Source: Hamadaea sp013361475 (GTDB lineage: Bacteria > Actinomycetota > Actinomycetes > Mycobacteriales > Micromonosporaceae). From it: a stretch of 64,000 bases of DNA. The stretch is taken from positions 186,001-250,000 of the forward strand of contig NZ_JBFAHM010000004.1 in NCBI RefSeq assembly GCF_040654195.1. Direction: 5' to 3'. The stretch's first letter is position 1. Each line of letters begins with the position of its first letter. Below, piece by piece: positions 31,735 to 40,759 of the stretch. The notes under the pieces are model-generated. The model was given only the letters and a program-made list of their open reading frames with translations, did not search any database and was not told the DNA's origin. The position numbers were made by a program, and so were the translations under genes.

Positions 31735-32532
31735 TCAGCGGGCCGCCTGTCGTGCCCTTAACACGTCGGCGGTGAACGGATCGGCCGGGAAGAACGACTC
31801 GATCGCCAGCTCGGCCACGGTCACGTCGGCCGGTATGCCGAAGGTGGCGATGGTGCTGAAGAAGGCCAGCTCGCCGAGCGGCGTACGCAGCCGCAGTGGG
31901 GTGACGACGTCGCCCGACCCGGGCGACTCCACCTCCGGCTCCGGATCGTCGCACGGGTACGCCTTCAGCTCCTCGTACAGCTCCTGGAGGTCGGCGTCGC
32001 CCGCGACGGCCGCCTGCCGCCGCAGCCGGGTCAGCAGATGCGCCCGCCACTCGCCGAAGTTGACGATGTGCGGCGCCAGCCCCTCCGGGTGCAGGCCGGC
32101 CCGCAGGATGTTGGCCGGCGGCTCCAGCAGCCACGGGGCGACCACCCCGGTCAGGAGGTCGATGGCGGCGTTGGCGTCGAGCATGCGCCAGAAGCGGTCG
32201 GTCACCACCGCCGGGTACGGCTCGTGTCCCGTCAGCACCTGGCGTACCGCCTGCCACACACCGGCCATGCGGGGCGAGGTGACCTCGCTTTCGGTGTACG
32301 CCGGGGCGTACCCGCCCGCGAGGAGCAGCCGGTTGCGCTCCCGCAGCGGCACGTCGAGGTTCTCGGCGAGCCGCAGCAGCATCGGCCGGCTGGGCTTGGC
32401 CCGGCCGGTCTCGAGGAAGCTGAGATGCCGGGCGGACACCTCGGCGATCCCGGCGAGGTCGAGCTGGCTCAGCCGGCGGTGTGACCGCCAGTGGCGTAGC
32501 AGTTCACCCACCGTGGGCGAGGACACCGTCAT
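31735..32532 (-). CDS. XRE family regulator with MmyB-like ligand domain
   Basis: The 265-residue protein has an N-terminal HTH_3 domain (VGELLRHWRSHRRLSQLDLA, recognition helix near VSARHLSFLETGRAKPSR) and a C-terminal MmyB-like PAS-type domain (about 100-260, YPAVVTDRFWRMLDANAAI). MmyB-type domains may bind fatty acids. Targets unknown; it is divergent from the GH15 gene by 95 bases and upstream of the DUF402 gene. Confidence 0.85.
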   Translation of the reverse strand: MTVSSPTVGELLRHWRSHRRLSQLDLAGIAEVSARHLSFLETGRAKPSRPMLLRLAENLDVPLRERNRLLLAGGYAPAYTESEVTSPRMAGVWQAVRQVLTGHEPYPAVVTDRFWRMLDANAAIDLLTGVVAPWLLEPPANILRAGLHPEGLAPHIVNFGEWRAHLLTRLRRQAAVAGDADLQELYEELKAYPCDDPEPEVESPGSGDVVTPLRLRTPLGELAFFSTIATFGIPADVTVAELAIESFFPADPFTADVLRARQAAR

Positions 32533-32627
32533 GATCGTTCTCCTCCGTCGCGTGGACCGGGGCCAGTCTGCCCGGACATCTGGCGATTCGCCGAACAGAC
32601 CGGCACCGAGCGGGCAATGCTGAACAG

Positions 32628-34502
32628 ATGACCAGCGGCACGCAGGGTCCTGCGATTCACGAACACGGCCTGATCGGCGATCTGCAGACCGCCGCCTTGA
32701 TCGACACGAACGGAACCGTCGACTGGTTCTGCGCGCCCCGCTTCGACGGGCCGAGCATCTTCGCGTCCCTCCTCGACCCGGTACGCGGCGGGCACCTGCG
32801 GGTGGCGCCCGAGGGCGTCGACTACGTGACCCGGCAGCTCTACCTGCCCGGTACGCCGATCCTGATCACGCGGTTCCTCAGCGAGGCGGGCGTCGGCGAG
32901 GTCATGGACTTCATGCCGATCGCCGCGGGCCACGGGAAGGTCGCGACCGATCGGCACCGGCTGGTCCGGATGATCAGCGTCGTCCGGGGCAAGATGCGCT
33001 TCCGGTTCGACTGCGAGCCGCGGTTCGACTACGGCCGGGCCCGGACCGAGGTCGAGTACGGCCTGAACGGCGCGGTTTTCCAGGGCGGGGGGATGACGGT
33101 CAACATCAACCCGGCCCGCAAGGACCGGATGCTGATCCAGCCCGGCGACATCCAGCGGACCGAGCAGGGGCTGACCGCCTTCGCCGACCTGGTCGCCGGG
33201 GACGTCGGCGGCATGGTCCTCGAGACCATGCCGGACGAGCCGCCCCGGGTGTTCGCCCCGGAGGAGATCGTCGCGCTGTTCGAGCAGACCCGGGACTTCT
33301 GGCGGTCGTGGATCGGCCGCTCGCAGTATCAGGGCCGCTGGCGCGAGATGGTGGAGCGCTCGGCGATGACGCTCAAGCTCATGACATACGCCCCGACCGG
33401 CGCGCTCGTGGCGGCTCCGACGGCCGGCCTGCCCGAGCAGATCGGCGGCGAGCGCAACTGGGACTACCGGTTCACGTGGGTCCGGGATGCTTCGTTCTCC
33501 GTCTACGCCCTTCTCGGCCTCGGCTTCACCGACGAGGCGGCGGCGTACATGGGCTGGCTCAACGATCGGGTGAAGGAGTCCAAGAACGGACATCCCCTCC
33601 AGATCATGTACCGGGTGGACGGTTCGCCCGACCTCGACGAGGAGGTCCTCGGCCACCTGTCCGGCTACCGTGACTCCCGCCCGGTACGCATCGGCAACGG
33701 CGCGGCCGGTCAGCTGCAGCTCGACATCTACGGCGAGGCCATGGATTCGCTGTACCTGGCCGACAGTCACGGGCTCACCATCGGCAACGCGGGCTGGCGT
33801 AACGTCCGGGATCTCGTCGACTGGCTCTGCGACAACTGGGACCAGCCGGATGAGGGCATCTGGGAGACGCGCGGCGGCCGGCAGAACTTCACCTACGGGC
33901 GCCTGATGTCGTGGGTGGCGTTCGACCGGGCGGTACGCCTCGCCCGCGACAAGGGCCGCCCGGCCGACCTGGCCCGGTGGACCGAGCAGCGCGACGCGGT
34001 CTACGAACAGATCATGGACCGCGGCTTCCATCCCAAGCGGGACGCGTTCGTCCAGCACTACGACACCGACGTGCTCGACGCGTCGCTGCTCTACATGCCG
34101 CTGGTCGGCTTCGTGGCGCCCAGTGACCCGATGTGGCAGTCGACGTTGCGGGCGATGGACACCGAACTGGTCTCCGACAGCCTCGTCTACCGCTACGACC
34201 CGGAGGCCTCGCCGGACGGCCTGCAGGGCTCCGAGGGCACCTTCACCATCTGCTCGTTCTGGTACGTCGACGCGCTCGCCCGCTCCGGACGGCTGGAGGA
34301 GGCCCGGCTCACCTTCGAGAAGATGCTCACCTACAGCAACCACCTCGGCCTCTACTCCGAGGAGATCGCCGCGACCGGTGAGCAGATCGGCAACTTCCCG
34401 CAGGCGTTCAGTCACCTGTCGCTGATCAGCGCCGCGATGAACCTCGACTTCCAGCTCGATCACGGCGCGGGCTGGGTCGGGCCGGTGCTGAGCCATGCGT
34501 AA
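32628..34502 (+). CDS. GH15 family glucoamylase/trehalase
   Basis: The 624-residue protein has the N-terminal beta-sandwich (IHEHGLIGDLQTAALIDTNG, VDWFCAPRFDGPSIFA) and the (alpha/alpha)6 catalytic domain with GGERNWDYRFTWVRDASFSV near residue 275 and SEGTFTICSFWYVDALARSG near 535, the regions holding the catalytic glutamates. Actinobacterial members of this type include cytosolic alpha,alpha-trehalases, so trehalose is a likely substrate; not proven. No signal peptide. Its last 8 bases overlap the MFS gene. Confidence 0.88.
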   Translation: MTSGTQGPAIHEHGLIGDLQTAALIDTNGTVDWFCAPRFDGPSIFASLLDPVRGGHLRVAPEGVDYVTRQLYLPGTPILITRFLSEAGVGEVMDFMPIAAGHGKVATDRHRLVRMISVVRGKMRFRFDCEPRFDYGRARTEVEYGLNGAVFQGGGMTVNINPARKDRMLIQPGDIQRTEQGLTAFADLVAGDVGGMVLETMPDEPPRVFAPEEIVALFEQTRDFWRSWIGRSQYQGRWREMVERSAMTLKLMTYAPTGALVAAPTAGLPEQIGGERNWDYRFTWVRDASFSVYALLGLGFTDEAAAYMGWLNDRVKESKNGHPLQIMYRVDGSPDLDEEVLGHLSGYRDSRPVRIGNGAAGQLQLDIYGEAMDSLYLADSHGLTIGNAGWRNVRDLVDWLCDNWDQPDEGIWETRGGRQNFTYGRLMSWVAFDRAVRLARDKGRPADLARWTEQRDAVYEQIMDRGFHPKRDAFVQHYDTDVLDASLLYMPLVGFVAPSDPMWQSTLRAMDTELVSDSLVYRYDPEASPDGLQGSEGTFTICSFWYVDALARSGRLEEARLTFEKMLTYSNHLGLYSEEIAATGEQIGNFPQAFSHLSLISAAMNLDFQLDHGAGWVGPVLSHA

Positions 34503-35958
34503 CCGTGCCCTGGTCCCGTTGGCGCTGGCCCAGTTCATCTGCAGCTTCGCCGGCTCCAACATGAACGTGATGATCAACGACATCAGTCAGGACCTGAACA
34601 CGACGGTGGCCGGCGTACAGCTGTCCATCACGCTGTTCCTCCTGGTCATGGCGGCGTTGATGATCCCGGGCGGCAAACTGACCGACAAGTTCGGCCGCAA
34701 GCGCCTGTTCCAGCTCGGGCTGATCACTTACGGCGTCGGCGCGCTGGCCTGCGCGGTCGCGCCCGGGCTGGGCGTCCTGGTCCTCGGGAACTCCATTTTG
34801 GAGGGTGTCGGCACGGCGTTGCTCATCCCGCCCGTCTACATCCTGGCCACGCTGTACTTCACCGATCTGACCTCCCGAGCGAAGGCATTCGGCATGATCA
34901 GCGCGATGGCCGGGGTTGGCGCGGCGGCCGGTCCGCTCATCGGCGGGCTGATCACCTCCGCCATCAGCTGGCGGGCCGCGTTCGTCTTCCAGGCGCTGGT
35001 CATCGTCGTGATCGTGATCCTCGGCCGCGGGCTGACCGATCCTCTGCCGGCCCAGCCCGACCGGAAGTTCGACGTCCGCGGCACGGTGCTGTCGGCGGTG
35101 GGGCTCATCCTGATCGTCGGGGGCATTCTCCTGTCCAGCAAGAAGGCCTGGCTCATGCTCCTGATGATCGCCGCCGGGGTCGTGGTGCTCGTGCTCTTCT
35201 TCCGGCATGTACGCACAACGGAGGCGGCGGGCCAGGAACCGTTGCTGTCGATGCGATTGTTCGGCAGCCGCGTGGCGAACCTCGGCATGATCACCCAGAA
35301 CCTCCAGTGGCTCGTCCTGATGGGCACCTCGTTCGTGGTCGCCGCGTTCCTGCAGGTGGTCCGCGGATACAACGCCATCGAGACCGGCCTGATCTTCACC
35401 GCGGCCACGGTCGGCATCCTCGGCACCTCGCTGGTGGCCGAACGGCTGGCCAAACGGTGGCCGCAGCGTACGCTCATCGAGACCGGCTTCTTCGTGACCG
35501 TCGTCGGCGTCTGCGCGCTGCTGCTGATCGTCGCCTGGTCCAACGGCGGCGCGCCCGCCCTGCTGCCGGGCCTGTTCATCATCGGCGTCGGCATCGGGCT
35601 GATGATCACGCCGTCGGTGAACATCGTGCAGTCGGCGTTCGGCGAGAAGCTGCAGGGCGAGATCTCCGGGCTGTCCCGGAGCGTGTCCAACCTGGGCTCG
35701 TCACTCGGCACCGCCATCGCCGGCACGGTCATCGTCGCCGGGATCACCCGCACCCCCGAGCGCTCGTACGCCCTGGCGATGCTCGTGCTCGCGGTCGCCG
35801 CCCTCGCCGGTCTGCTCGTCGCCGAACGCTTGCCGAAGGAACAGCCGTCAGGCGGCCCCGCTCCCGACGGCGCCACTGCGGACGGCGGCGCGGACGCGAC
35901 GCAGACCGAGGTACTGGAGATCGATGAACAGCAGAACGGGCAACGCCTGGAGAGCTGA
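34495..35958 (+). CDS. MFS transporter, DHA2-like drug exporter
   Basis: The 487-residue protein has about 14 hydrophobic segments and the MFS motif A GGKLTDKFGRKR after the second. The layout fits the 14-TMS DHA2 family of proton-driven multidrug exporters. Translation is coupled to the GH15 gene by an 8-base overlap (ATG 34495). The acidic C-terminal tail overlaps the convergent membrane protein gene by 111 bases. Confidence 0.85.
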   Translation: MRNRALVPLALAQFICSFAGSNMNVMINDISQDLNTTVAGVQLSITLFLLVMAALMIPGGKLTDKFGRKRLFQLGLITYGVGALACAVAPGLGVLVLGNSILEGVGTALLIPPVYILATLYFTDLTSRAKAFGMISAMAGVGAAAGPLIGGLITSAISWRAAFVFQALVIVVIVILGRGLTDPLPAQPDRKFDVRGTVLSAVGLILIVGGILLSSKKAWLMLLMIAAGVVVLVLFFRHVRTTEAAGQEPLLSMRLFGSRVANLGMITQNLQWLVLMGTSFVVAAFLQVVRGYNAIETGLIFTAATVGILGTSLVAERLAKRWPQRTLIETGFFVTVVGVCALLLIVAWSNGGAPALLPGLFIIGVGIGLMITPSVNIVQSAFGEKLQGEISGLSRSVSNLGSSLGTAIAGTVIVAGITRTPERSYALAMLVLAVAALAGLLVAERLPKEQPSGGPAPDGATADGGADATQTEVLEIDEQQNGQRLES

Positions 35959-36258
35959 CACCGCGACGCCCCACCCGGTGAGGTCGAACGCCCCGCCGAA
36001 GGCGACGGCGAGGCTGGCCCCGATCCAGCCCACGTTGAGCACGATGACGGTCCACCCGCCGGCCGGGGAGATGTCCCGTTGAGCCGCCAGCACCGCCAGC
36101 CCCGTCGCCCACACGAGCAGGAACACGCCCACGCCGACGGTGAACGCGGTCGGCGTACCGAGCCACTCGTCGAGCTTGCCGCTGAGGACGAGGATGACGA
36201 CACCGAGACCGGCGGAAGCGCCGGCGTCGAGCCGCAACGCGAAACGCAGAAGATTCAT
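35848..36258 (-). CDS. Small four-helix membrane protein
   Basis: Start at ATG 36258 (MNLLRFALRLDAGAS). The 136-residue product has four hydrophobic segments (ASAGLGVVILVLSG, FTVGVGVFLLVWATGLAVLA, WTVIVLNVGWIGASLAVAFG, VAVSALQALPVLLFIDLQYLG, the last slightly split) and a short basic tail. Similar small integral proteins are common and uncharacterised. Its 3' end overlaps the convergent MFS gene by 111 bases. Confidence 0.65.
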   Translation of the reverse strand: MNLLRFALRLDAGASAGLGVVILVLSGKLDEWLGTPTAFTVGVGVFLLVWATGLAVLAAQRDISPAGGWTVIVLNVGWIGASLAVAFGGAFDLTGWGVAVSALQALPVLLFIDLQYLGLRRVRAAVRSGAVGSGAA

Positions 36259-36336
36259 GCGCTTACTGTCGCGGCTCGACGTCATGCCGTCGATTACCTG
36301 CCAGGTAATGCGCTGAGCCCCGCCTCGGCCCTCGCC

Positions 36337-37395
36337 TCAAACCTCGCTGAGGACCAGTGGGGACGATCCGGGGAGCTTCGTGACGTAGTCCGCGCCCATC
36401 AGCTGTGACGGGGTCCGGGCGCCGCTGTCGGCGTATCCCTCGGAGAGGAGCTTGACCACCACGGGGAGCGAGCCGGTCACGGTGAGGTCGTAGCCGTTGG
36501 CCGTGGTGATCCGGGCGACGCGGCGCTCGCCGGGCGCGGTCACCTCGCCCCAGACGTGCATGGGCCGTTTCGCGCGGGTCTCGGGCGACGGGCCGGGCCG
36601 GCTGCCCGCCCGGTTCTGCAGGAACCGCTGGACCGCCCCGATTTTCAGGACGGGCCGCGCGATCTCGGTGAACCGGAGGCCGCGGATCTGGCGGCGGGAG
36701 GTCGGTAGGTAGACCTCGATGTCGGGGATGCCGGTGGTGCGGTACGCGCTCGCGACGTCGCCCCATGGGATGGCGACGGCGAGCTTCTCCCCCACGCCGA
36801 AGTCGATCGTGCGGGTCAGGCTGCCCATCGGCACCCGGGTGAGGCGGCCCTGCCGGCGCACCCTCGTGCCGCCGACCGCACCTTCCACTGTGGTCTTCGC
36901 CGTGCCGGGCGACAACGCCGACCGGGTGTCGAAACCGAGCCGGAGCCGCGTCGCGCCAGGCAGTTCGGCGGCGAGCGTCGCCGCGACGCAGTCGGTCGGG
37001 ATCACGTCAAAGCCGACCGCCGGGCAGATCACGATCCCGGCCTGCCGCGCCGCCTCGTCGAGCGAGTACGCGTGCTCCAAGACGTCGATCTCGCCGGTGA
37101 TGTCGAGATAGTGCGCGCCCATTCGGAGGCACGCGGCGAGCATGGGCGCCGAGGTCCGGGAGAACGGGCCGGCGCAGTGCAGGACCAGCGCGACGCCACG
37201 CAGACCGGCGTCGAGTCGAGCCGGGTCGTCGAGCGGGAACGCACGCATCTGGAGACCGAGTTCTGCCGCGAGCGGTCGCAGCCTCGTTTCGTCCCGGCCT
37301 GCCAGGATCGGCGTCAACCCGCGCGCCACCGCCTCCCGGGCGATCAGCTCACCGGTGAACCCGTACGCGCCGTAGAGCACCCACTCGCGCCCCAT
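36337..37395 (-). CDS. Saccharopine dehydrogenase-like (trans-acting enoyl reductase type) protein
   Basis: Start at ATG 37395 (MGREWVLYGAYGFTG), preceded by GGGGAGGG. The 352-residue protein has an N-terminal Rossmann fold (GAYGFTG, residues 9-15), LVLHCAGPFSRTSAPMLAAC and YLDITGEIDVLE, typical of the saccharopine dehydrogenase-like NADP-binding group that includes mycobacterial trans-acting enoyl reductase. Reaction unknown. Confidence 0.78.
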   Translation of the reverse strand: MGREWVLYGAYGFTGELIAREAVARGLTPILAGRDETRLRPLAAELGLQMRAFPLDDPARLDAGLRGVALVLHCAGPFSRTSAPMLAACLRMGAHYLDITGEIDVLEHAYSLDEAARQAGIVICPAVGFDVIPTDCVAATLAAELPGATRLRLGFDTRSALSPGTAKTTVEGAVGGTRVRRQGRLTRVPMGSLTRTIDFGVGEKLAVAIPWGDVASAYRTTGIPDIEVYLPTSRRQIRGLRFTEIARPVLKIGAVQRFLQNRAGSRPGPSPETRAKRPMHVWGEVTAPGERRVARITTANGYDLTVTGSLPVVVKLLSEGYADSGARTPSQLMGADYVTKLPGSSPLVLSEV

Positions 37396-37537
37396 CGCAC
37401 CCTCCCCTTCCCCGGCTTTCCGCGCGGTCATGAACTTTCGGCCATGATCGACCGGCGTGTCGTGTCCACAGCGCCCTGATCGTTCCCCGAACGGACTGAT
37501 CGGCAGCCTACGGGAGCAGGTGATGGGTGGCGAGGGT

Positions 37538-38296
37538 TCAGGGCCGGCGGCGAGCCACAGTCAGCACCTGCGTCGGGGTGTTCCAGGCGGCCGTGGTGAG
37601 TGGCTGCGGCTGGACCCGGGCCGGGGCGAGCAGCGACAGCGCGTGCTGCGCGCGTTCGGTGGCGGCGTTGGCCTCCCGGCGCAGGCTGCGAGCCTGGTCG
37701 GCTGCGGCGACGTAGGCGTCCCAGGCGTTGCGTTCGCGCTGCGCGACCGCCCGGTACGCCGCTTCGCCGGCTTGGCGTACGACCCGGCTCAGTTGGCGCT
37801 CCTGGTCGGCGAGGGGGCGTTCAGGATCCCAGCCGTCGCGGCCGGCGACGGCGTCGCCGAGGGCGAGCGGGGAGATCTGCCCACGCAGGGCAGCCTCGGT
37901 GACGATCCGGCGGAGGTGGCGTACTCGGGCGGACAGGTCCTCGTCGTTCTCGGTGTCGGAGGCGACGGCAGCGGCCAGGGTCAGCCGGCGCCAGCGTTCG
38001 TCGGCCGCGTCGTATGCCTGCTCGGCTCGCTCCAGTTCGGCCTGGGCCTGGTGCCACAACTCCCGCAGGCGCGTTTCCCGGGCTCCGGCGCGGTCGGCCG
38101 CGACCGTCACCTCTCCCGCGTATCGGGTGGACTCGACGGCCAGCGTGGACAGCCGTTCCCGCCGCAGCACCGTCGCCGTCCGCAGCCGGGCGGCGTCGCG
38201 CGTCCACCGCCGGACGCCGGGGACGATCAGCCAACCGGTGGCGTAGACGGCGAAGAGGACCAGGAGAAACCACAGCGCGGCGGCGTTCGGTACCAC
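37538..38296 (-). CDS. Membrane-anchored coiled-coil protein
   Basis: The 252-residue protein has one N-terminal membrane segment (LWFLLVLFAVYATGWLIVPG, residues 8-27) and then a long charged helical region rich in Arg, Glu and Ala with heptad character (TRLRELWHQAQAELERAEQA, residues about 75-230). No named domain is recognised. The basic residues after the helix predict a cytoplasmic body. Confidence 0.6.
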   Translation of the reverse strand: MVPNAAALWFLLVLFAVYATGWLIVPGVRRWTRDAARLRTATVLRRERLSTLAVESTRYAGEVTVAADRAGARETRLRELWHQAQAELERAEQAYDAADERWRRLTLAAAVASDTENDEDLSARVRHLRRIVTEAALRGQISPLALGDAVAGRDGWDPERPLADQERQLSRVVRQAGEAAYRAVAQRERNAWDAYVAAADQARSLRREANAATERAQHALSLLAPARVQPQPLTTAAWNTPTQVLTVARRRP

Positions 38297-38371
38297 GCGA
38301 ATAACCTACAGCTTTCGCCGTTAATCCGCATCAGATACGACAAGTCCGTTTGTCCACTCTGGACTGTCAGA

Positions 38372-38905
38372 TCAGGTCAACGGCTTGATGAGCAGCTCGA
38401 ACTCCAGATCGTCGCGCTTGGGCAGCCCGAAACGTTCGTCGCCGTACGGGAACGGGGTCGTCTTGCCCGTACGCGTGTAGCCGCGCCGGGCGTACCAGGC
38501 GATCAGCTCCTCCCGGACGGAGATCACGGTCATGTGCATCTCGCGTACGCCGAAGGCCGCGACGGCGACGCGTTCGGCCTCGGCGATGACCGCCTTGCCG
38601 ACGCCGCCGCCCTGGAGTCCCGGGCGCACCGCGAACATCCCGAAGTACGCGTAGTCGCCGCGATTCTCGACGTGACAGCAGGCCACGAGGTCGTCCGGCC
38701 GACCGGCGGCCGTCGCGACCAGCAGCCGGCTGTCGGAGTCCTCGACCAGGTCGGCGACCTCGTCGGCGTCGGTGCGCTGGCCGTCGAGGAAGTCCGCCTC
38801 GGTGGTCCATCCGGCCCGGCTGGCCTCCCCCCGGTACGCCGACTCCACCAGGGCCACGATGGCCGGCACGTCGGACTCGGCGGCGAAGCGGAACGAAAGA
38901 TCCAT
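38372..38905 (-). CDS. GNAT family N-acetyltransferase
   Basis: The 177-residue protein shows the GNAT fold: LSFRFAAESDVPAIVALVES at the N-terminus and the acetyl-CoA motif VRPGLQGGGVGKAVIAEAE (Q/RxxGxG/A) near residue 95. The end FELLIKPL is typical. Substrate unknown. It sits 25 bases upstream of the siderophore ATPase 3' end on the same strand but is not part of the siderophore set by homology. Confidence 0.85.
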   Translation of the reverse strand: MDLSFRFAAESDVPAIVALVESAYRGEASRAGWTTEADFLDGQRTDADEVADLVEDSDSRLLVATAAGRPDDLVACCHVENRGDYAYFGMFAVRPGLQGGGVGKAVIAEAERVAVAAFGVREMHMTVISVREELIAWYARRGYTRTGKTTPFPYGDERFGLPKRDDLEFELLIKPLT

Positions 38906-38930
38906 CAGCCCAGCATAGGCGGATACCCGG

Positions 38931-39725
38931 CTAGACCGGCACGGCGCGGCGGGCGGCCGGGATCACCAGCGGCGCCCCGGTTTCGGGGCACTCGACGATC
39001 CGGCACGGCAGCCCGAAGACCTCTTCGATCAGCTCGGCGGTGACGATCTCGGACGGCTTGCCCTCCGCCACGATCCGGCCGTCGCGCATGGCGATCAGAT
39101 GCGTGGCGTACCGGGCGGCCTGGTTGAGGTCGTGCAGGACGGCGACGAGCGTGTGCCCCTGGTCGGAGTGCAGCCGGGCGCACAGGTCGAGCACGTCGAG
39201 CTGGTGGGCGATGTCCAGGTAGGTCGTCGGCTCGTCGAGCAGCAGCAACGGGGTCTGCTGGGCGAGCGCCATCGCGATCCAGACGCGTTGCCGCTGGCCG
39301 CCGGACAGTTCGTCGACGAACGCGGTGGCGAGATCGCCCACCCCGGTGGCCACCATCGCCTGCTGGACGATCTCCTCGTCCTGCGCCGACCATTGGCGCA
39401 ACAGCCCCTGGTGTGGATAGCGGCCGCGGGCGACCAGGTCGGCGACGGTGATCCCGTCCGGCGCGATCGACGTCTGCGGGAGCAGTCCGAGCGTCCGCGC
39501 GACCGTCTTGGCCGGCAGCGCCCGGATGTCCTTGCCGTCCAGCAGGACGGTGCCCGTCTGCGGCCGCAGCGTCCGGGCCAGCGCCTTGAGCAAGGTGGAC
39601 TTGCCGCAGGCGTTGGGGCCGACGATGACGGTGAACGAGCCGTCCGGGATCACCACGCTGAGATCCTCGGCGACGACGCGCCGCTCGTACGCGAGCTTCA
39701 GGCCGGTCGCGGCGAGCCGCGTCAT
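38931..39725 (-). CDS. Fe-siderophore ABC transporter ATPase
   Basis: Start at ATG 39725, overlapping the stop of the permease gene (ATGA). The 264-residue ATPase has Walker A GPNACGKST (36-44), signature LSGGQRQRV (140-148), Walker B LLLLDEP (160-166) and the switch His198, and matches FecE/FepC-type ATPases. It powers uptake of ferric siderophore through the two permeases encoded just upstream. It is last in the minus-strand operon controlled by the iron box at 41813-41831. Confidence 0.93.
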   Translation of the reverse strand: MTRLAATGLKLAYERRVVAEDLSVVIPDGSFTVIVGPNACGKSTLLKALARTLRPQTGTVLLDGKDIRALPAKTVARTLGLLPQTSIAPDGITVADLVARGRYPHQGLLRQWSAQDEEIVQQAMVATGVGDLATAFVDELSGGQRQRVWIAMALAQQTPLLLLDEPTTYLDIAHQLDVLDLCARLHSDQGHTLVAVLHDLNQAARYATHLIAMRDGRIVAEGKPSEIVTAELIEEVFGLPCRIVECPETGAPLVIPAARRAVPV

Positions 39726-40759
39726 GAACGTCCCCCTTTGCTGAAGCGGCGACGCGCCGCGAGAAGCCAAACCAGGTACGCGCCGCCGAGGATGCCGGTG
39801 AGCACTCCGACCGGCAGGTCGCGGCCGGGCACGAGCCGTTGGGCGGCGAGGTCGGCCGCCGTCATGAGGGCCGCCCCCACCAGCAGTGAGGACAGCAGGT
39901 TGGGACCGGGGTCACCGGTGATCCGCCGGGCGACCTGCGGTGCGGTCAACGCGACGAACGCCACCGGGCCCGCCGCTGCCGCAGCGGCCGAGCAGAGCAG
40001 GACCGCCGCGCCCAGCAGCGACACGCGCACCGGGGTGACGCGTACGCCGAGCGCCAGGGCCTGGTCGTCGCCGAGCGCCAAGGCCGACAGCGGCCGCGAC
40101 AGTCCGAACAGGACGATCGGCCCGACGACGGTCAGGACGGCCAGGAGGGGCAGTGCGTCCTCCCAGCCCCGGCCGTCGAGGCTGCCGGTCAGCCACAGCA
40201 TGGCCCGGGACGCGTCGGTGATCTCCGCCCGGGTGAACAGGTAGCCGTTGACGCCGGTCAGTACCGCTGCCACCCCGATGCCCACGAGCACCAGGTGGTT
40301 GCCGTGCGAGCCGTGCCGGACGGCGAGCAGGTAGATCCCGGCGCCGGTGACGATCCCGCCGACGAGCGCACCGGCGGCCAGGGTCAGGCTGCCGCCGCCG
40401 GTGACGACGATCGCCAGCAGCGCTCCGGCCGCCGATCCCTGGGTGAAGCCGAGCACGTCGGGGCTGCCGAGCGGGTTGCGGGTCAACGCCTGGAAGATCG
40501 CGCCGGCCAGCGCCAGGGCCGCCCCGGCGAGCAACGCCGTCACGACGCGCGGGGCACGCAATTCCTGCACGATGTACGCGTCGGCGGGCGTACCGGAGCC
40601 GAGGGCCGCTCGCAGTGCGGCACCCGGGCTGAGGGGATAGTCGCCGGTGCTCAACAGCAACAGCGCACAACCGACGGCGACGGCGAGGACGACGAATCCG
40701 GCCGCCACCGAACGCGGGCGGAGTTTGACAGAGACGGCGGCGGCGCGCAGGACGGTCAT
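39722..40759 (-). CDS. Fe-siderophore ABC transporter permease (FecCD type), second
   Basis: ATG 40759 overlaps the stop of the preceding permease gene (ATGA). The 345-residue protein has about nine or ten membrane segments and the FecCD hallmarks: RAPRVVTALLAGAALALAGA, IFQALTRNPLGSPDVLGFTQG and the cytoplasmic loop with ALGVRVTPVRV. Forms the channel with the next gene's product and the ATPase. Confidence 0.93.
   Translation of the reverse strand: MTVLRAAAVSVKLRPRSVAAGFVVLAVAVGCALLLLSTGDYPLSPGAALRAALGSGTPADAYIVQELRAPRVVTALLAGAALALAGAIFQALTRNPLGSPDVLGFTQGSAAGALLAIVVTGGGSLTLAAGALVGGIVTGAGIYLLAVRHGSHGNHLVLVGIGVAAVLTGVNGYLFTRAEITDASRAMLWLTGSLDGRGWEDALPLLAVLTVVGPIVLFGLSRPLSALALGDDQALALGVRVTPVRVSLLGAAVLLCSAAAAAAGPVAFVALTAPQVARRITGDPGPNLLSSLLVGAALMTAADLAAQRLVPGRDLPVGVLTGILGGAYLVWLLAARRRFSKGGRS

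Noticed and set aside
32529..34583. Long minus-strand frame opposite the GH15 gene
   Set aside because: Antisense shadow; the plus-strand GH15 protein has full motifs and expected length.
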